Of a stretch of 64,000 bases of DNA, positions 32,784 through 41,371 are shown in pieces; within the stretch, counting starts at the first letter, position 1, and each line of letters opens with the position of its first letter. The notes under the pieces were generated by a model. That model had not been told where the DNA came from and did not search any database. It saw only the letters and a program-made list of their open reading frames with translations. Source of the stretch: CBDCXF01 sp965223755 (GTDB lineage: Bacteria; Acidobacteriota; Thermoanaerobaculia; Multivoradales; JAHEKO01); the NCBI GenBank assembly GCA_965223755.1, contig CBDCXF010000002.1, positions 744,001 through 808,000 of the forward strand, in the 5' to 3' direction. Made by a program: the position numbers and the translations under genes.

Positions 32784-35378
32784 ATGACATACCGTCGTGC
32801 GTTTGCGTTTACTGGCTTGGCACTGGCGGCTGCCATGGTCTATGGCCAGCCCGCCAATGCAGAAGCAACTCGATTCGAGATAGAGGCCCAGGGACTCGCC
32901 AGTGCTTTACGTGACTTTGCTCGGCAGGCTGATTTTCAGGTGATCTACGAACAGGAGCTTGTCGCCGACCTTGCCTCACAGGGAGTCAGCGGCCACTACA
33001 AACCGACGCGGGCCTTGGAAATATTGCTCCATGACACATCGCTGGTGTACGAGGTGACGGAAACCAATACGGTTACAGTCATGGCCCCGGCCATGGACCC
33101 CGCAAACACAGATCCTAACGATGCCGAAGGAGATCAAGAGTCTGCCCCGTCGGCGACCAACGAAACGTCCGAGAGTGACGAGTCGCAAGAAGAACCTGAA
33201 TCAGAACAAGACGACGGCGCCGAGACTACCAACACCGCCTCGACGGAAACGACTCAGAGCGTGGATGAGGCTAGTGAAAGTTTTGTCGATCGAATCCTCG
33301 TTACTGCGTCCAAGCGCGGTGAAACGGATGCCCAAGAACTAGCGAGCACCATCTCCGCCTTTAGCCCCGAGAAGTTGGATCGCCTCGACGCCCTGGAGTT
33401 CGAAGATGTGATCGTCCAAGTGCCGGGCACCAACTTCATCGACAACGGCGGCCCCGGACGCGGTCAAGAGATCGCGTCGATCCGCGGACTTTCTCCGGTC
33501 GCCGACAACACCGTCTCCATCGTGGGGCAATACCTTGATGGCGCGCCGCACTTTGGCCGCAATTACAGGTTATTCGACATTGGCGAAGTCTCAGTTTTGC
33601 GCGGTCCACAGGGTACTTTGTGGGGATCGCAGGCCATGGGTGGCTTGATCTCCTACCGGTCCAACCGTCCCGATGTTTCAGCGGCAAGTTGGAGTTTCAA
33701 AACGGATCTGATGGACACTTCTGGAAGCTCTGGAATTGGTCACAGAGTCTCGGGACATCTGAACATCCCTCTAGCCAAAGACAAGTTCGCGATCCGGATA
33801 GCAGCCCACCGTGTTGACGAAAGCGGCTACATCGACAACGTCGCCACTGGAGCCACCGGCGTCAATGATGTCGAAGAAACCGCTTGGCGTCTTTCCGCCT
33901 TGGCGAAACCGTCCGAAAACGTCACATTGACGGCCATCTACCACGGCAACGATTTGACCGCGGACGCTCCAACGTTTTTCGATCTCGATCTTGGCGAGTT
34001 CCAAATCGATGTGCCGTTCAGCGAACTTCCGGCAACGCAAGAATTCGATTTGTTCAACTTCATCATCGATGTCGATTTGAGCTGGGCCAACCTTAGTTAC
34101 ACAGCTTCGCTGTTCGACAATGACAACGTTTACCAAGACGCTCAGCGTGGCTTCTTTGGTTTCATTCCCGTAGCTCGATCCGACACCATCCTTCGTCAAG
34201 AATCCACCACCCACGAGCTTCGCCTCGCGTCAAAAAATAGTGGCCGTTTCAACTGGGTGGCGGGCCTGTATCTCGACGACCTCGAACAAATCGATCTTTC
34301 CGAAAGTCGCGAAGTGGAGGATCCCTTCAATCCCGGCACCACTGTGATTGGCGACGGAGCCCTACTCTTCTTCCTCGGTGGGCCTCAAACATTTGAGGAG
34401 CAAGCGATCTTCGGCGAACTCACGATCGAACTGGCTCCCGACTGGGAGTTGCTTCTCGGAGGCCGCTACTTCGATTGGGAGGTCGACAATGACCAAGACA
34501 CAGTATTTCTTGGCACAAGCTTCGGTCAGGAAGTTGGCACTGTTGGGGATAGCGACAGCTTCTTCAAAGGCCAGATCACCCATCATTTAAGCGACGACCG
34601 CTTCCTCTACTTCACACGTTCTGAGGGCTTTCGCATTGGTGGTTTCAACCCCTTCGTCGGACCCAACTTCAACAGCTCCCTCGACTTTCTGGAGTTCAAG
34701 CCCGATCGCTTGATCAACTATGAACTGGGATTTAAATCGGCTTGGGCCAACAACAGGCTGCTCTTGAACACCGCCGTCTACCAGATGGATTGGGAAGACG
34801 TACAGACCGTGGTTCGCGATTCCATAGGGGTGTTTGCTTTTACCGCCAATGCTTCAGACTTAGAAGCGGAAGGCTTCGAAGTTGAACTGGCGACCCAAGA
34901 CCTGCTCGCAAAAGGTGTCTACGCCAACGCTAACTTCACCTACAACACCAACGAATTCACCAGGGACGCGGAAGTGTTCCCTGGGGTGGGTCGACTCCTA
35001 GTTGAAGCCGGCGATTCGCTACGTCGCACGCCCAAGAACACCTGGTCGATGGATGTCGGCTATGACTTTCTCATCTCTGACCGCATCGCCGGTTACGTGC
35101 GCGGTAATTACTGGCACAAGGACGCGACCACCACCGAGGGCTTCAATGGTGGCGATGGTGCGGTACCGATTCCGGCGCAGAACGTGGTTAACGCCTCCAC
35201 AGGCGTCTACATGGGGGATTGGGAATTCAAGTTGGTTATTGACAACCTCACCGACGCCATGCCTCTGCTGCAGGTCTTCTCCGCCGCTCCCGCCGGCCTG
35301 CCGGGAGGGATGACAGCGTCTAGGGCCTCGAGTATCCGGCCGCGCACCATTTCTCTACAGCTCAAATACACACCGTAA
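32784..35378 (+). CDS. TonB-dependent receptor with STN signalling domain
   Basis: The ATG at 32784 follows GGGAGGT; the longer frame from a TTG would start in the ribosome-binding site. The 864-residue protein has a signal peptide ending NAEA (about residue 28) and an STN domain (about 32-95: GLASALRDFARQADFQVIYE). An unusual Glu/Asp/Ser/Thr-rich linker follows (about 105-165), then a plug domain (VTASKRGETDAQ... LRGPQGTLWGSQAMGGLI) and a 22-strand beta barrel ending ISLQLKY. It is an outer-membrane importer that signals through the upstream FecR/FecI pair. The substrate is unknown; neighbours point to peptides or amides. Confidence 0.93.
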   Translation: MTYRRAFAFTGLALAAAMVYGQPANAEATRFEIEAQGLASALRDFARQADFQVIYEQELVADLASQGVSGHYKPTRALEILLHDTSLVYEVTETNTVTVMAPAMDPANTDPNDAEGDQESAPSATNETSESDESQEEPESEQDDGAETTNTASTETTQSVDEASESFVDRILVTASKRGETDAQELASTISAFSPEKLDRLDALEFEDVIVQVPGTNFIDNGGPGRGQEIASIRGLSPVADNTVSIVGQYLDGAPHFGRNYRLFDIGEVSVLRGPQGTLWGSQAMGGLISYRSNRPDVSAASWSFKTDLMDTSGSSGIGHRVSGHLNIPLAKDKFAIRIAAHRVDESGYIDNVATGATGVNDVEETAWRLSALAKPSENVTLTAIYHGNDLTADAPTFFDLDLGEFQIDVPFSELPATQEFDLFNFIIDVDLSWANLSYTASLFDNDNVYQDAQRGFFGFIPVARSDTILRQESTTHELRLASKNSGRFNWVAGLYLDDLEQIDLSESREVEDPFNPGTTVIGDGALLFFLGGPQTFEEQAIFGELTIELAPDWELLLGGRYFDWEVDNDQDTVFLGTSFGQEVGTVGDSDSFFKGQITHHLSDDRFLYFTRSEGFRIGGFNPFVGPNFNSSLDFLEFKPDRLINYELGFKSAWANNRLLLNTAVYQMDWEDVQTVVRDSIGVFAFTANASDLEAEGFEVELATQDLLAKGVYANANFTYNTNEFTRDAEVFPGVGRLLVEAGDSLRRTPKNTWSMDVGYDFLISDRIAGYVRGNYWHKDATTTEGFNGGDGAVPIPAQNVVNASTGVYMGDWEFKLVIDNLTDAMPLLQVFSAAPAGLPGGMTASRASSIRPRTISLQLKYTP

Positions 35379-35382
35379 CCAC

Positions 35383-36897
35383 GTGACTGTGTCCTGGAAG
35401 AAGCCGCTCACTGCCGCATTCGTTGGCTTGGCACTTACCGCTTCGGCGCCAAGCGCCGGCAGCGACCTCGCCCTGGTCGGAGGAACGGTCATCTCTGCAA
35501 CAGGGGATGCACCGATCGCGAACGCCGTCGTGCTTGTGCGCGATGGCGTCATTGAATCTGTGGGACCGCGAAGCGCGATTTCCATCCCCAAAGACATCCA
35601 AATCGTCAACACCACCGGGCAGTGGGTCACTCCCGGCCTGATCGACACCAACGTTCACCTGATTTTGACCACGGTGCCCGAATTCTTCGTCAAGTACGAA
35701 GACCGCCTGGTCGACGTCGCGATTCAGTCCGCTCAAGTAGGCCTCAAATACGGTCTGACGACCATGGCCGACAGTTGGGGGCCACTGCCCCCGTTACTGG
35801 AGGCCCGCGACCGTATCAATCGAGGTGAGGTTCCGGGCAGCCGCGTGTTGATCGCCGGCAACATTGTCGGGACTGGCGGACCGTTCAGCTCCTATTTCAT
35901 GCGCAGTTGGGATCCCCGCGGTCTCAGCTTGCGCTACGGCGGCTGGGTACATCCAGCAATCCAGTCACGGATCGATGTCTTGTGGGAGGACGATGTAGGC
36001 CCCTCTCTACTCGCAATGACTCCTGCCGAGGTGGGCGAAGCCGTGCGCAACTACATCGCCAAAGGGATCGATTTCCTCAAGGTCGGTGTCAGCGCACACG
36101 GAATCGCCCCCGTCGAGCCGATGCTCTTTTCGGAAGCGGCGATGCGGGCGATGCGGGAAGTGGCGCGGGAATTGGCCGTCCACTTTCAAACGCACACGTT
36201 CACCGTCGAGAGCCTGCGGGTCGCCGCCGAATTGGAGCCCGAACTGCTGCAACACCCCAATGTGATGAGCCCCCCCTGGGCGTACGCGACAGAAGCCCAG
36301 CGCGAGTCGATCAGACAATCGATCGAACTCTTGAAAGCCCAGGGGGCGTACGTCGCTTTGATGTCAATCCCGGAGCGCAATCAAGTTCAGATTTCGTCTC
36401 AGTGGGATGCGTCCGAACATCCAGATAAGCCCCATCTCAACCGCATCATGGAATCGAGGAAGCCGTGGCTAACGGAGGAAAACTTCGAACTCCGAGCCGA
36501 GGGGGTCCGCGTCTGGCTCGAAAGCGGGCTGCGCTACACCCTGGCCACAGACCAGGGCCCGGAGGCTGCCGACTTGGGCCCCACCGTGTGGGGCCGGCTG
36601 GGCCGAGCGCATTTTGACCGTCTGCAGGGCCTTCAGGATTGTGGCGCCGAACCGATGGATATCTTGATCGCCGCCACGCGCAACGGAGCCGAAGCCTATG
36701 GTCTCGGCGATGAACTGGGGACCATCGAAGTCGGCAAGAAGGCCGACCTGCTGGTATTGGATGCCGATCCTCTCGAAGACATCGACAACCTACGGCAAAT
36801 CGCCGAAGTCATCCAAAACGGCGTCGTCGTGGACCGCGATTCGCTGCCGCTCAACCCGGTTCTGGACTCAGATCCGGAAGCTCCCTGGCCGCACTAA
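35383..36897 (+). CDS. Secreted amidohydrolase-family protein
   Basis: This 504-residue protein starts with GTG 5 bp after the receptor gene and has a signal peptide (about 1-26). It has the imidazolonepropionase/PHP-like amidohydrolase fold: TGQWVTPGLIDTNVHL, FLKVGVSAHG (possible bridging Lys), QTHTFTVES, LLQHPNV, a late LATDQGPEAAD Asp, and the closing LGTIEVGKKADLLVLDADPLEDI. The first metal motif is Asn-Val-His instead of His-x-His, which may be subfamily-specific or lower metal binding. Position suggests it degrades the ligand imported by the receptor. Confidence 0.85.
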   Translation: MTVSWKKPLTAAFVGLALTASAPSAGSDLALVGGTVISATGDAPIANAVVLVRDGVIESVGPRSAISIPKDIQIVNTTGQWVTPGLIDTNVHLILTTVPEFFVKYEDRLVDVAIQSAQVGLKYGLTTMADSWGPLPPLLEARDRINRGEVPGSRVLIAGNIVGTGGPFSSYFMRSWDPRGLSLRYGGWVHPAIQSRIDVLWEDDVGPSLLAMTPAEVGEAVRNYIAKGIDFLKVGVSAHGIAPVEPMLFSEAAMRAMREVARELAVHFQTHTFTVESLRVAAELEPELLQHPNVMSPPWAYATEAQRESIRQSIELLKAQGAYVALMSIPERNQVQISSQWDASEHPDKPHLNRIMESRKPWLTEENFELRAEGVRVWLESGLRYTLATDQGPEAADLGPTVWGRLGRAHFDRLQGLQDCGAEPMDILIAATRNGAEAYGLGDELGTIEVGKKADLLVLDADPLEDIDNLRQIAEVIQNGVVVDRDSLPLNPVLDSDPEAPWPH

Positions 36898-36913
36898 GCA
36901 CTCGGTCCAGGAT

Positions 36914-37327
36914 ATGAGCAAGCACAGCCTGAACGCTGCCGCAGCTCTTTTGATGGCGGGGGTCGCTTTTGCCAACGAAACTACTGAGTTTTTTCTCACC
37001 GCCGACGACTACGCAGCAGCAGGACAACTCGACGACACCAACTTAGCCTCGTTGGTCAAGAATGGAGCCGTCGATCCGCACTGGGTCGGCGATTCGATCT
37101 GGTACCGACGTGACGAGGGAGACGGACATTCCGTTGTCATGGTGGACGCAGATAGTGGCACTCGAAGGGCACCGTTCGACATTGCTGCAATGGCCGAAGA
37201 ACTTGAGCCGCTGGTCAACACCGAGGCCGATCACTTGGTCACAATGCCTGAACAAATCGCTCTTGAGCCCGACGGATATACGGTCAAGTATCGGCACGCA
37301 GGGCGCGGGATCGTCTGCACAGGCTGA
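36914..37327 (+). pseudogene. Truncated DPP-IV (S9) family N-terminus
   Basis: This 137-codon frame begins with a signal peptide (MSKHSLNAAAALLMAGVAFA). It continues with FFLTADDYAAAGQL, VDPHWVGDSIWYRRDEGDGHSVVMVDADSGTRRAPFD read in parts, and YTVKYRHAGRGIVC. This pattern matches the first 130 residues or so of prolyl/dipeptidyl peptidase S9B proteins, which are about 700-800 residues long. The propeller and catalytic domains are missing: the frame stops 75 bp before the tRNA-Ser gene. I read it as a remnant of a full peptidase gene of the preceding locus. Confidence 0.6.
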
Positions 37328-37401
37328 ATCCCCCGATTTAAAGTCAGAGTTCTCCGACCCAAGGCCGATCACAAACAAGAACCGGCTATGATCCGCAGCC
37401 C

Positions 37402-37491
37402 GGAGGGGTGGCTGAGTGGTCGAAAGCACTGGTCTTGAAAACCAGCGACGGTGCAAGCCGTCCGCGGGTTCGAATCCCGCCCCCTCCGCCA
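37402..37491 (+). tRNA. tRNA-Ser(UGA), CCA encoded
   Basis: The 90-nt gene folds as a class II tRNA. GGAGGGG (37402-37408) pairs with CCCCTCC (37481-37487). The anticodon arm CTGGT/ACCAG frames the loop CTTGAAA, giving anticodon TGA at 37436-37438. There is a long variable arm and a T arm with GGTTCGAATCC. The discriminator is G, and CCA at 37489-37491 is encoded. A perfect 9-bp hairpin (37488-37510) overlaps the CCA end. Confidence 0.96.
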
Positions 37492-37502
37492 ACTGCCAAC
37501 AG

Positions 37503-37910
37503 CAGTTGGCGCTATGGGGCGGGATTCTGGGACATCGCTCGCTACCGCGAGCTCAGGTCGCGAATCCTCTGACTCTCGTTCAGCGCCGATGCGAGCGGGA
37601 GGCATTCTGACAAGCAGTTCGCTCACGCGAACTGGGAACGAATCCCGCTGTTCTTCGCCAGCCCGCCGCCCCAGTTGGCGCTATGGGGCGGGATTCTGGG
37701 ACATCGCTCGCTACCGCGAGCTCAGGTCGCCAATCCCCTGACTCTCGTTCAGCGCCGATGCGAGCGGGAGGCATTCTGACAAGCAGTTCGCTCACGCGAA
37801 CTGGGAACGAATCCCGCTGTTCTTCGCCAGCCCGCCACCCCAGTTGGCGCTATGGGGCGGGATTCTGGGGCATCGCTCGCTACCGCGAGCTCAGGTCACG
37901 AATCCCCTAC
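37503..37910 (+). repeat. 169-bp tandem repeat downstream of tRNA-Ser, about 2.4 copies
   Basis: Units begin with CAGTTGGCGCTATGGGGCGG at 37503, 37672 and 37841 (spacing 169); the third breaks off near 37910. Each contains perfect short hairpins GCTCGC-TACC-GCGAGC and AGTTCGC-TCAC-GCGAACT. Each full unit also has a segment GGGAACGAATCCCGC...TCGCCA (37634-37660 and 37803-37829) resembling the T arm and CCA end of the tRNA. Copies are nearly identical, so the expansion is recent. The frames that cross the repeat are not convincing genes. The arrangement recalls the tyrT/rtT locus of E. coli. Confidence 0.85.
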
Positions 37911-37989
37911 TCGCTACCATTGACGCTCAGCGACGCGAGCAAGTACAGCTCCAGCAAGTAACTCACTATCGGTCTTCTCGACTATAGCC

Positions 37990-38017
37990 TTGCAATTACC
38001 AATAGATGTTCTAGTAT
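37990..38017 (+). promoter_or_regulatory. Probable trp operon promoter
   Basis: TTGCAA (37990-37995) and TAGTAT (38012-38017) are spaced 16 bases apart, 11 bases before the leader-peptide ATG. No operator-like palindrome is evident, so regulation may rest on attenuation. Confidence 0.5.
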
Positions 38018-38027
38018 CCTGCTCTCG

Positions 38028-38084
38028 ATGACGATTTTAGCCCTCCTACGCACGACCTCTGGAGCTTGGTGGTGGCCCAATTAG
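38028..38084 (+). CDS. trpL: trp operon leader peptide with three consecutive Trp codons
   Basis: The 18-residue frame reads MTILALLRTTSGAWWWPN and stops at TAG 38082-38084. Three adjacent TGG codons (38067-38075) sit just before the stop, which is the hallmark of tryptophan attenuation. A terminator hairpin follows about 47 bases downstream and the next genes are the complete trp operon, so this is a genuine leader peptide. When Trp-tRNA is scarce the ribosome stalls at these codons. Confidence 0.92.
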   Translation: MTILALLRTTSGAWWWPN

Positions 38085-38158
38085 GCGGGCCGCTGGCTGT
38101 AGTCATCTAAGAAACAAATCAGACCAACCGAGCCCGCCGATCCGGCGGGCTTTTTGTT
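38074..38158 (+). promoter_or_regulatory. trp attenuator (pause hairpin, antiterminator, terminator)
   Basis: Segment 1:2 is GGCCC (38074-38078) with GGGCC (38087-38091). The antiterminator is GGCGGGC (38084-38090 or 38085-38091) with GCCCGCC of the terminator's left arm. The terminator is AGCCCGCCG (38131-38139), loop ATC, CGGCGGGCT (38143-38151) and then TTTTGTTTG. Mutually exclusive pairings of this kind are the standard transcription-attenuation switch, driven by ribosome stalling at the Trp codons of the leader. Confidence 0.9.
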
Positions 38159-38208
38159 TGTTGGTGCCCGCCTGGGTCCGGGCTCTTTTGATTCAAAGGA
38201 GCTCGATC

Positions 38209-39225
38209 GTGATCATCATTCTCAAACCTGACACCGGCCCGGAGGTGGCCGAGGAACTGATGGCTCGCATTGAAGCCGAGGGCTGCCGGCCGCTGCACAT
38301 GCCGGGCAGCGAGCGGGTGGTTCTTGGAGCGCTGGGCGACGAGCGCGTACTCGAGCGGCTGCACCTCGGCAGCCACCCAGCCGTCGAACAGGTCAAGCGA
38401 GTTCTTGCCCCCTATCAGTTGGTCAGCCGTGAAGCCCACCCACAGGATTCGGTGGTCAAGATTGGCGACGTATTGGTGGGAGGCGGAGCGTTCATGGTCG
38501 TTGCCGGCCCCTGTGCGGTCGAGAGTCTCGATCAATTGCAGCGAACCGCCGAAGCGGTGAGTGAAGCCGGGGGCCACGCCTTGCGCGGGGGCGCGTTCAA
38601 ACCCCGCACCAGTCCCTACAGTTTTCAAGGCCTTGGCGTCGAGGGCCTCAAGATTCTGCAGCAGGTCTCGTCCGAGACTTCGCTGCCGACAGTGACCGAA
38701 GTGGTCGAAGTCCAGGATGTCGACGATGTCGAGGACCACGCCGATTGCTTCCAAATCGGCACCCGCAATATGCAGAACTTCCGCCTCCTCAAAGCAGTGG
38801 GCAAAAGTTCCAAACCGGTGATCCTCAAGCGCGGCATGGCGGCCAAACTCGACGACCTCTTGTTGGCCGCGGAATACATCGTCAGCGAGGGCAATCCCCA
38901 GGTGATCCTGTGTGAGCGTGGCATCCGCACCTTCGAAACGGCGATGCGCAACACCCTCGATCTAGCCGCCGTTCCCTACCTCAAGCAGCGCACCCACCTG
39001 CCCGTATTCGTCGATCCCTCTCACGGTACCGGCCTGCGCGAGCTGGTCTTGCCGACCGCCCTGGGAGCCGCCGCGGTTGGTGCCGACGGCCTCATCGTCG
39101 AGGTCCATCATGATCCCGGCGAAGCGCTATCCGATGGTCGCCAGTCCCTTTATCCAGAACAGTTCAGCGAGCTGATGGAGGCCCTCATACCTCTGCTCGC
39201 CTCTTTGGGTCGGAGGTTGGCGTGA
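38209..39225 (+). CDS. aroF: 3-deoxy-7-phosphoheptulonate (DAHP) synthase, type I-beta
   Basis: This 338-residue enzyme condenses phosphoenolpyruvate and erythrose 4-phosphate, the first step of the shikimate pathway. The GTG at 38209 follows AAAGGAG and gives the usual start VIIILKPDTG of the N-terminal ferredoxin-like (ACT-like) domain. The catalytic barrel carries FMVVAGPCAVES, GGAFKPRTSPYSFQGLG, VILKRGMAA, ILCERGIRTFE and VDPSHGTG. It is the first structural gene after the attenuator, so its synthesis is tied to tryptophan supply. Its TGA overlaps the trpE GTG. Confidence 0.94.
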   Translation: MIIILKPDTGPEVAEELMARIEAEGCRPLHMPGSERVVLGALGDERVLERLHLGSHPAVEQVKRVLAPYQLVSREAHPQDSVVKIGDVLVGGGAFMVVAGPCAVESLDQLQRTAEAVSEAGGHALRGGAFKPRTSPYSFQGLGVEGLKILQQVSSETSLPTVTEVVEVQDVDDVEDHADCFQIGTRNMQNFRLLKAVGKSSKPVILKRGMAAKLDDLLLAAEYIVSEGNPQVILCERGIRTFETAMRNTLDLAAVPYLKQRTHLPVFVDPSHGTGLRELVLPTALGAAAVGADGLIVEVHHDPGEALSDGRQSLYPEQFSELMEALIPLLASLGRRLA

Positions 39226-40781
39226 CTGCCCACGAAAACCTGCGGGAACTTGAAATCAATCCCGAACCTTGCGGGCTCTATCGGGCTCTCTGCCAAGAGC
39301 GCGTCGACACGGCGCTGCTGGAATCGGGAGATGGAACCGAGGGACGGCCGGGACAAAGCTTGCTCCTGGTACGAGCGGCACTTCGCATCCAGATTCGCAA
39401 CCGCACATCGACTGTCTTTCCTTTGACCCCCTACGGCGAGGCGTTGTGCCTGGTGATGGCAGACGACCCCAGATTGAAGCCGTTTCTCAACCTTCGGTGC
39501 AGCGAACGCACGGTCTTCGTTCATCCTGAGCCAGACTCCTATCTTGAGGATCTCGAACGGCTCACTGAACCGGGACCGTTCGACACCCTGCGCTGTGCCC
39601 TCAAGTCTCTCATTTCGATTCCCAACCAGCAGCGACTGCTGGTCGGAGTGTTCAACTTCGAGTTGATCGCCGCCTTCGAGGACATCCCGGGAATGGATGA
39701 CGATGACGCGCGCGCCGACTTTCTCCTCGCCCAGCGCTTTGTGCGCATCGACCACCGGGCTGGCAAGACACAGCTCTTCAATCTCGGCAACGGCAAACCA
39801 GATTTTGAGCAACAGGTGCTTGATTTCGCTGGCAGCGAGGTTCCAAGCCAAAGCCATCTCGACCGCAGTCCGCTCACCAAGGAGGTCGAAGTGGACCTCA
39901 GCGACGCCGACTTCTCCAGAGTGGTGCGCCATTGCCGACAAAAGATCCACGAAGGAGAGGTCTTTCAAGTCGTCCCGTCGCGCAGTTTTCGCGCTCCTTG
40001 CCAGGACCCACTCGCCGCTTACCGGCGCTTGCGACAATTGAATCCCAGTCCGTACCAGTTCTTTCTGCGCTCCAAGGATGAGGTCCTTTTCGGGGCTTCG
40101 CCGGAGACTTGCGTCAAAGTGACCACGGGGGACAAAGGAGCGCGCCTCACTCTGCGCCCGATCGCGGGAACCAGACCGCGCGGCAGAGATGGCGACGGCA
40201 ATCTCAACGTGGATTTGGACAATCGGTTGGCCGCCGAACTCGTCCTCGACACCAAAGAGCAAGCCGAGCACATGATGCTGGTGGACTTGGCGCGCAACGA
40301 TGTTGCCCGCGTCTGCGTACCAGGAAGCCGGCGCGTCAGCCACTTGCTTTCCCTCGAGCATTACTCCCACGTCTCTCATCTGGTCTCGGAGATTGAAGGC
40401 CGCCTACGGCCGGACCTCGACGCGTTGCACGCCTACCAAGCCTGCATGAACATGGGCACCCTGACCGGTGCTCCCAAGTTGCGCGCCACCGAACTCATTG
40501 CCGAGTTCGAGGCGACGCCGCGAGGTCCCTATGGCGGCGCCGTCGCCTACCTTCTAGGTGACGGCGGAACGTCGACATCGCTCGACAGTGCCATTGCCAT
40601 CCGCAGTGCCCAAGTCCGCGATGGGACAGCTCGCGTACGCGCGGGGGCTGGAGTGGTGCGCGACTCGAATCCAAGTGCCGAAGCACTGGAGACCCGGCGC
40701 AAGGCTGCAGCGGTCCTCATGGCGTTGCGCCCGGAAAGGACCCCAAAGAAGACCCAAGATATAGCAGGAGAGTCACAGTGA
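39222..40781 (+). CDS. trpE: Anthranilate synthase component I
   Basis: TrpE (519 aa) makes anthranilate from chorismate with ammonia from TrpG. GTG start overlapping the aroF stop. The N-terminal LLESG motif (feedback Trp-binding site) is visible near residue 33. The chorismate-binding core includes FQVVPSRSF, RPIAGTRPRGRDGDGN, LVDLARNDVARV, MNMGTLTGAPKLRATELI and RVRAGAGVVRDSNPSAE. Length is normal for the family. The end overlaps trpG (GTGA). Feedback inhibition by Trp is therefore likely in addition to attenuation. Confidence 0.96.
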   Translation: MTAHENLRELEINPEPCGLYRALCQERVDTALLESGDGTEGRPGQSLLLVRAALRIQIRNRTSTVFPLTPYGEALCLVMADDPRLKPFLNLRCSERTVFVHPEPDSYLEDLERLTEPGPFDTLRCALKSLISIPNQQRLLVGVFNFELIAAFEDIPGMDDDDARADFLLAQRFVRIDHRAGKTQLFNLGNGKPDFEQQVLDFAGSEVPSQSHLDRSPLTKEVEVDLSDADFSRVVRHCRQKIHEGEVFQVVPSRSFRAPCQDPLAAYRRLRQLNPSPYQFFLRSKDEVLFGASPETCVKVTTGDKGARLTLRPIAGTRPRGRDGDGNLNVDLDNRLAAELVLDTKEQAEHMMLVDLARNDVARVCVPGSRRVSHLLSLEHYSHVSHLVSEIEGRLRPDLDALHAYQACMNMGTLTGAPKLRATELIAEFEATPRGPYGGAVAYLLGDGGTSTSLDSAIAIRSAQVRDGTARVRAGAGVVRDSNPSAEALETRRKAAAVLMALRPERTPKKTQDIAGESQ

Positions 40782-41371
40782 AAGACCCGACTCCCATCAT
40801 CTTGGTCGACAACCGCGACTCGTTTACCTTCAATCTGGTTGACTCTTTCCGGCGCCTCGGCAGCCAGGTCTCGGTGTACCGCAACTGCTCGGCGGCACAT
40901 CACCTCTTTGACCTCGCAAGACACGAAAAGGCATTGGTGGTTTTGTCTCCCGGTCCGGGCCGACCCGAGGACGCGGGCTGCTGCCTTGAACTCATCGAGT
41001 TGGCTTGTGACAGGGCTCCCGTTCTCGGCATTTGTCTCGGCCTTCAGGCAATCGGCCAGGCAAATGGTATTCCGGTGGTTTCTGCACCGCTGCCGGTGCA
41101 TGGCGAAGCGTCTTATCTCGACCACGACGGGGAAGGTCTGCTGTCCGATTTGCCGCAAACTATCCGCGTCGGCCGCTATCACAGCCTTTGCATTCGTTCT
41201 TTGCCTGGATTCCAGATCCATGCGTCGCTGGACGGCATGGTGATGGCGGCGGGCGACTCGAAAAGCGGGCAAATGGGATTGCAGTTTCACCCTGAATCCA
41301 TCCTGACGCCCTACGGCGATGCCATCCTCGCCAACGCCCTCTCCATCAGTCGGAGCTTCTACGATGCGTGA
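40778..41371 (+). CDS. trpG: Anthranilate synthase component II, glutamine amidotransferase
   Basis: TrpG (197 aa) hydrolyses glutamine for TrpE. Class I amidotransferase motifs are present: ILVDNRDSFTFNLVD at the start, LSPGPGRPEDAG, nucleophile Cys in GICLGLQAI, and the His-Glu pair in QFHPESILT. It is a stand-alone TrpG, not the TrpGD fusion of enterobacteria. GTG start overlaps trpE; the stop lies 8 bp inside trpD. Confidence 0.96.
   Translation: MKDPTPIILVDNRDSFTFNLVDSFRRLGSQVSVYRNCSAAHHLFDLARHEKALVVLSPGPGRPEDAGCCLELIELACDRAPVLGICLGLQAIGQANGIPVVSAPLPVHGEASYLDHDGEGLLSDLPQTIRVGRYHSLCIRSLPGFQIHASLDGMVMAAGDSKSGQMGLQFHPESILTPYGDAILANALSISRSFYDA

Noticed and set aside
37503..37910. Possible CRISPR array
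   Set aside because: Repeat units are 169 bp and contiguous with no spacers and no cas genes nearby.
37451..37961. Open reading frames of 60-96 codons across the 169-bp repeats
   Set aside because: They have the same repetitive peptide in several frames and follow the repeat structure; no start signals or codon bias support them.
39150..40379. 409-codon antisense frame opposite trpE
   Set aside because: It is the reverse-strand shadow of a well-supported gene in a GC-rich genome; no signal peptide, motif or ribosome-binding site.
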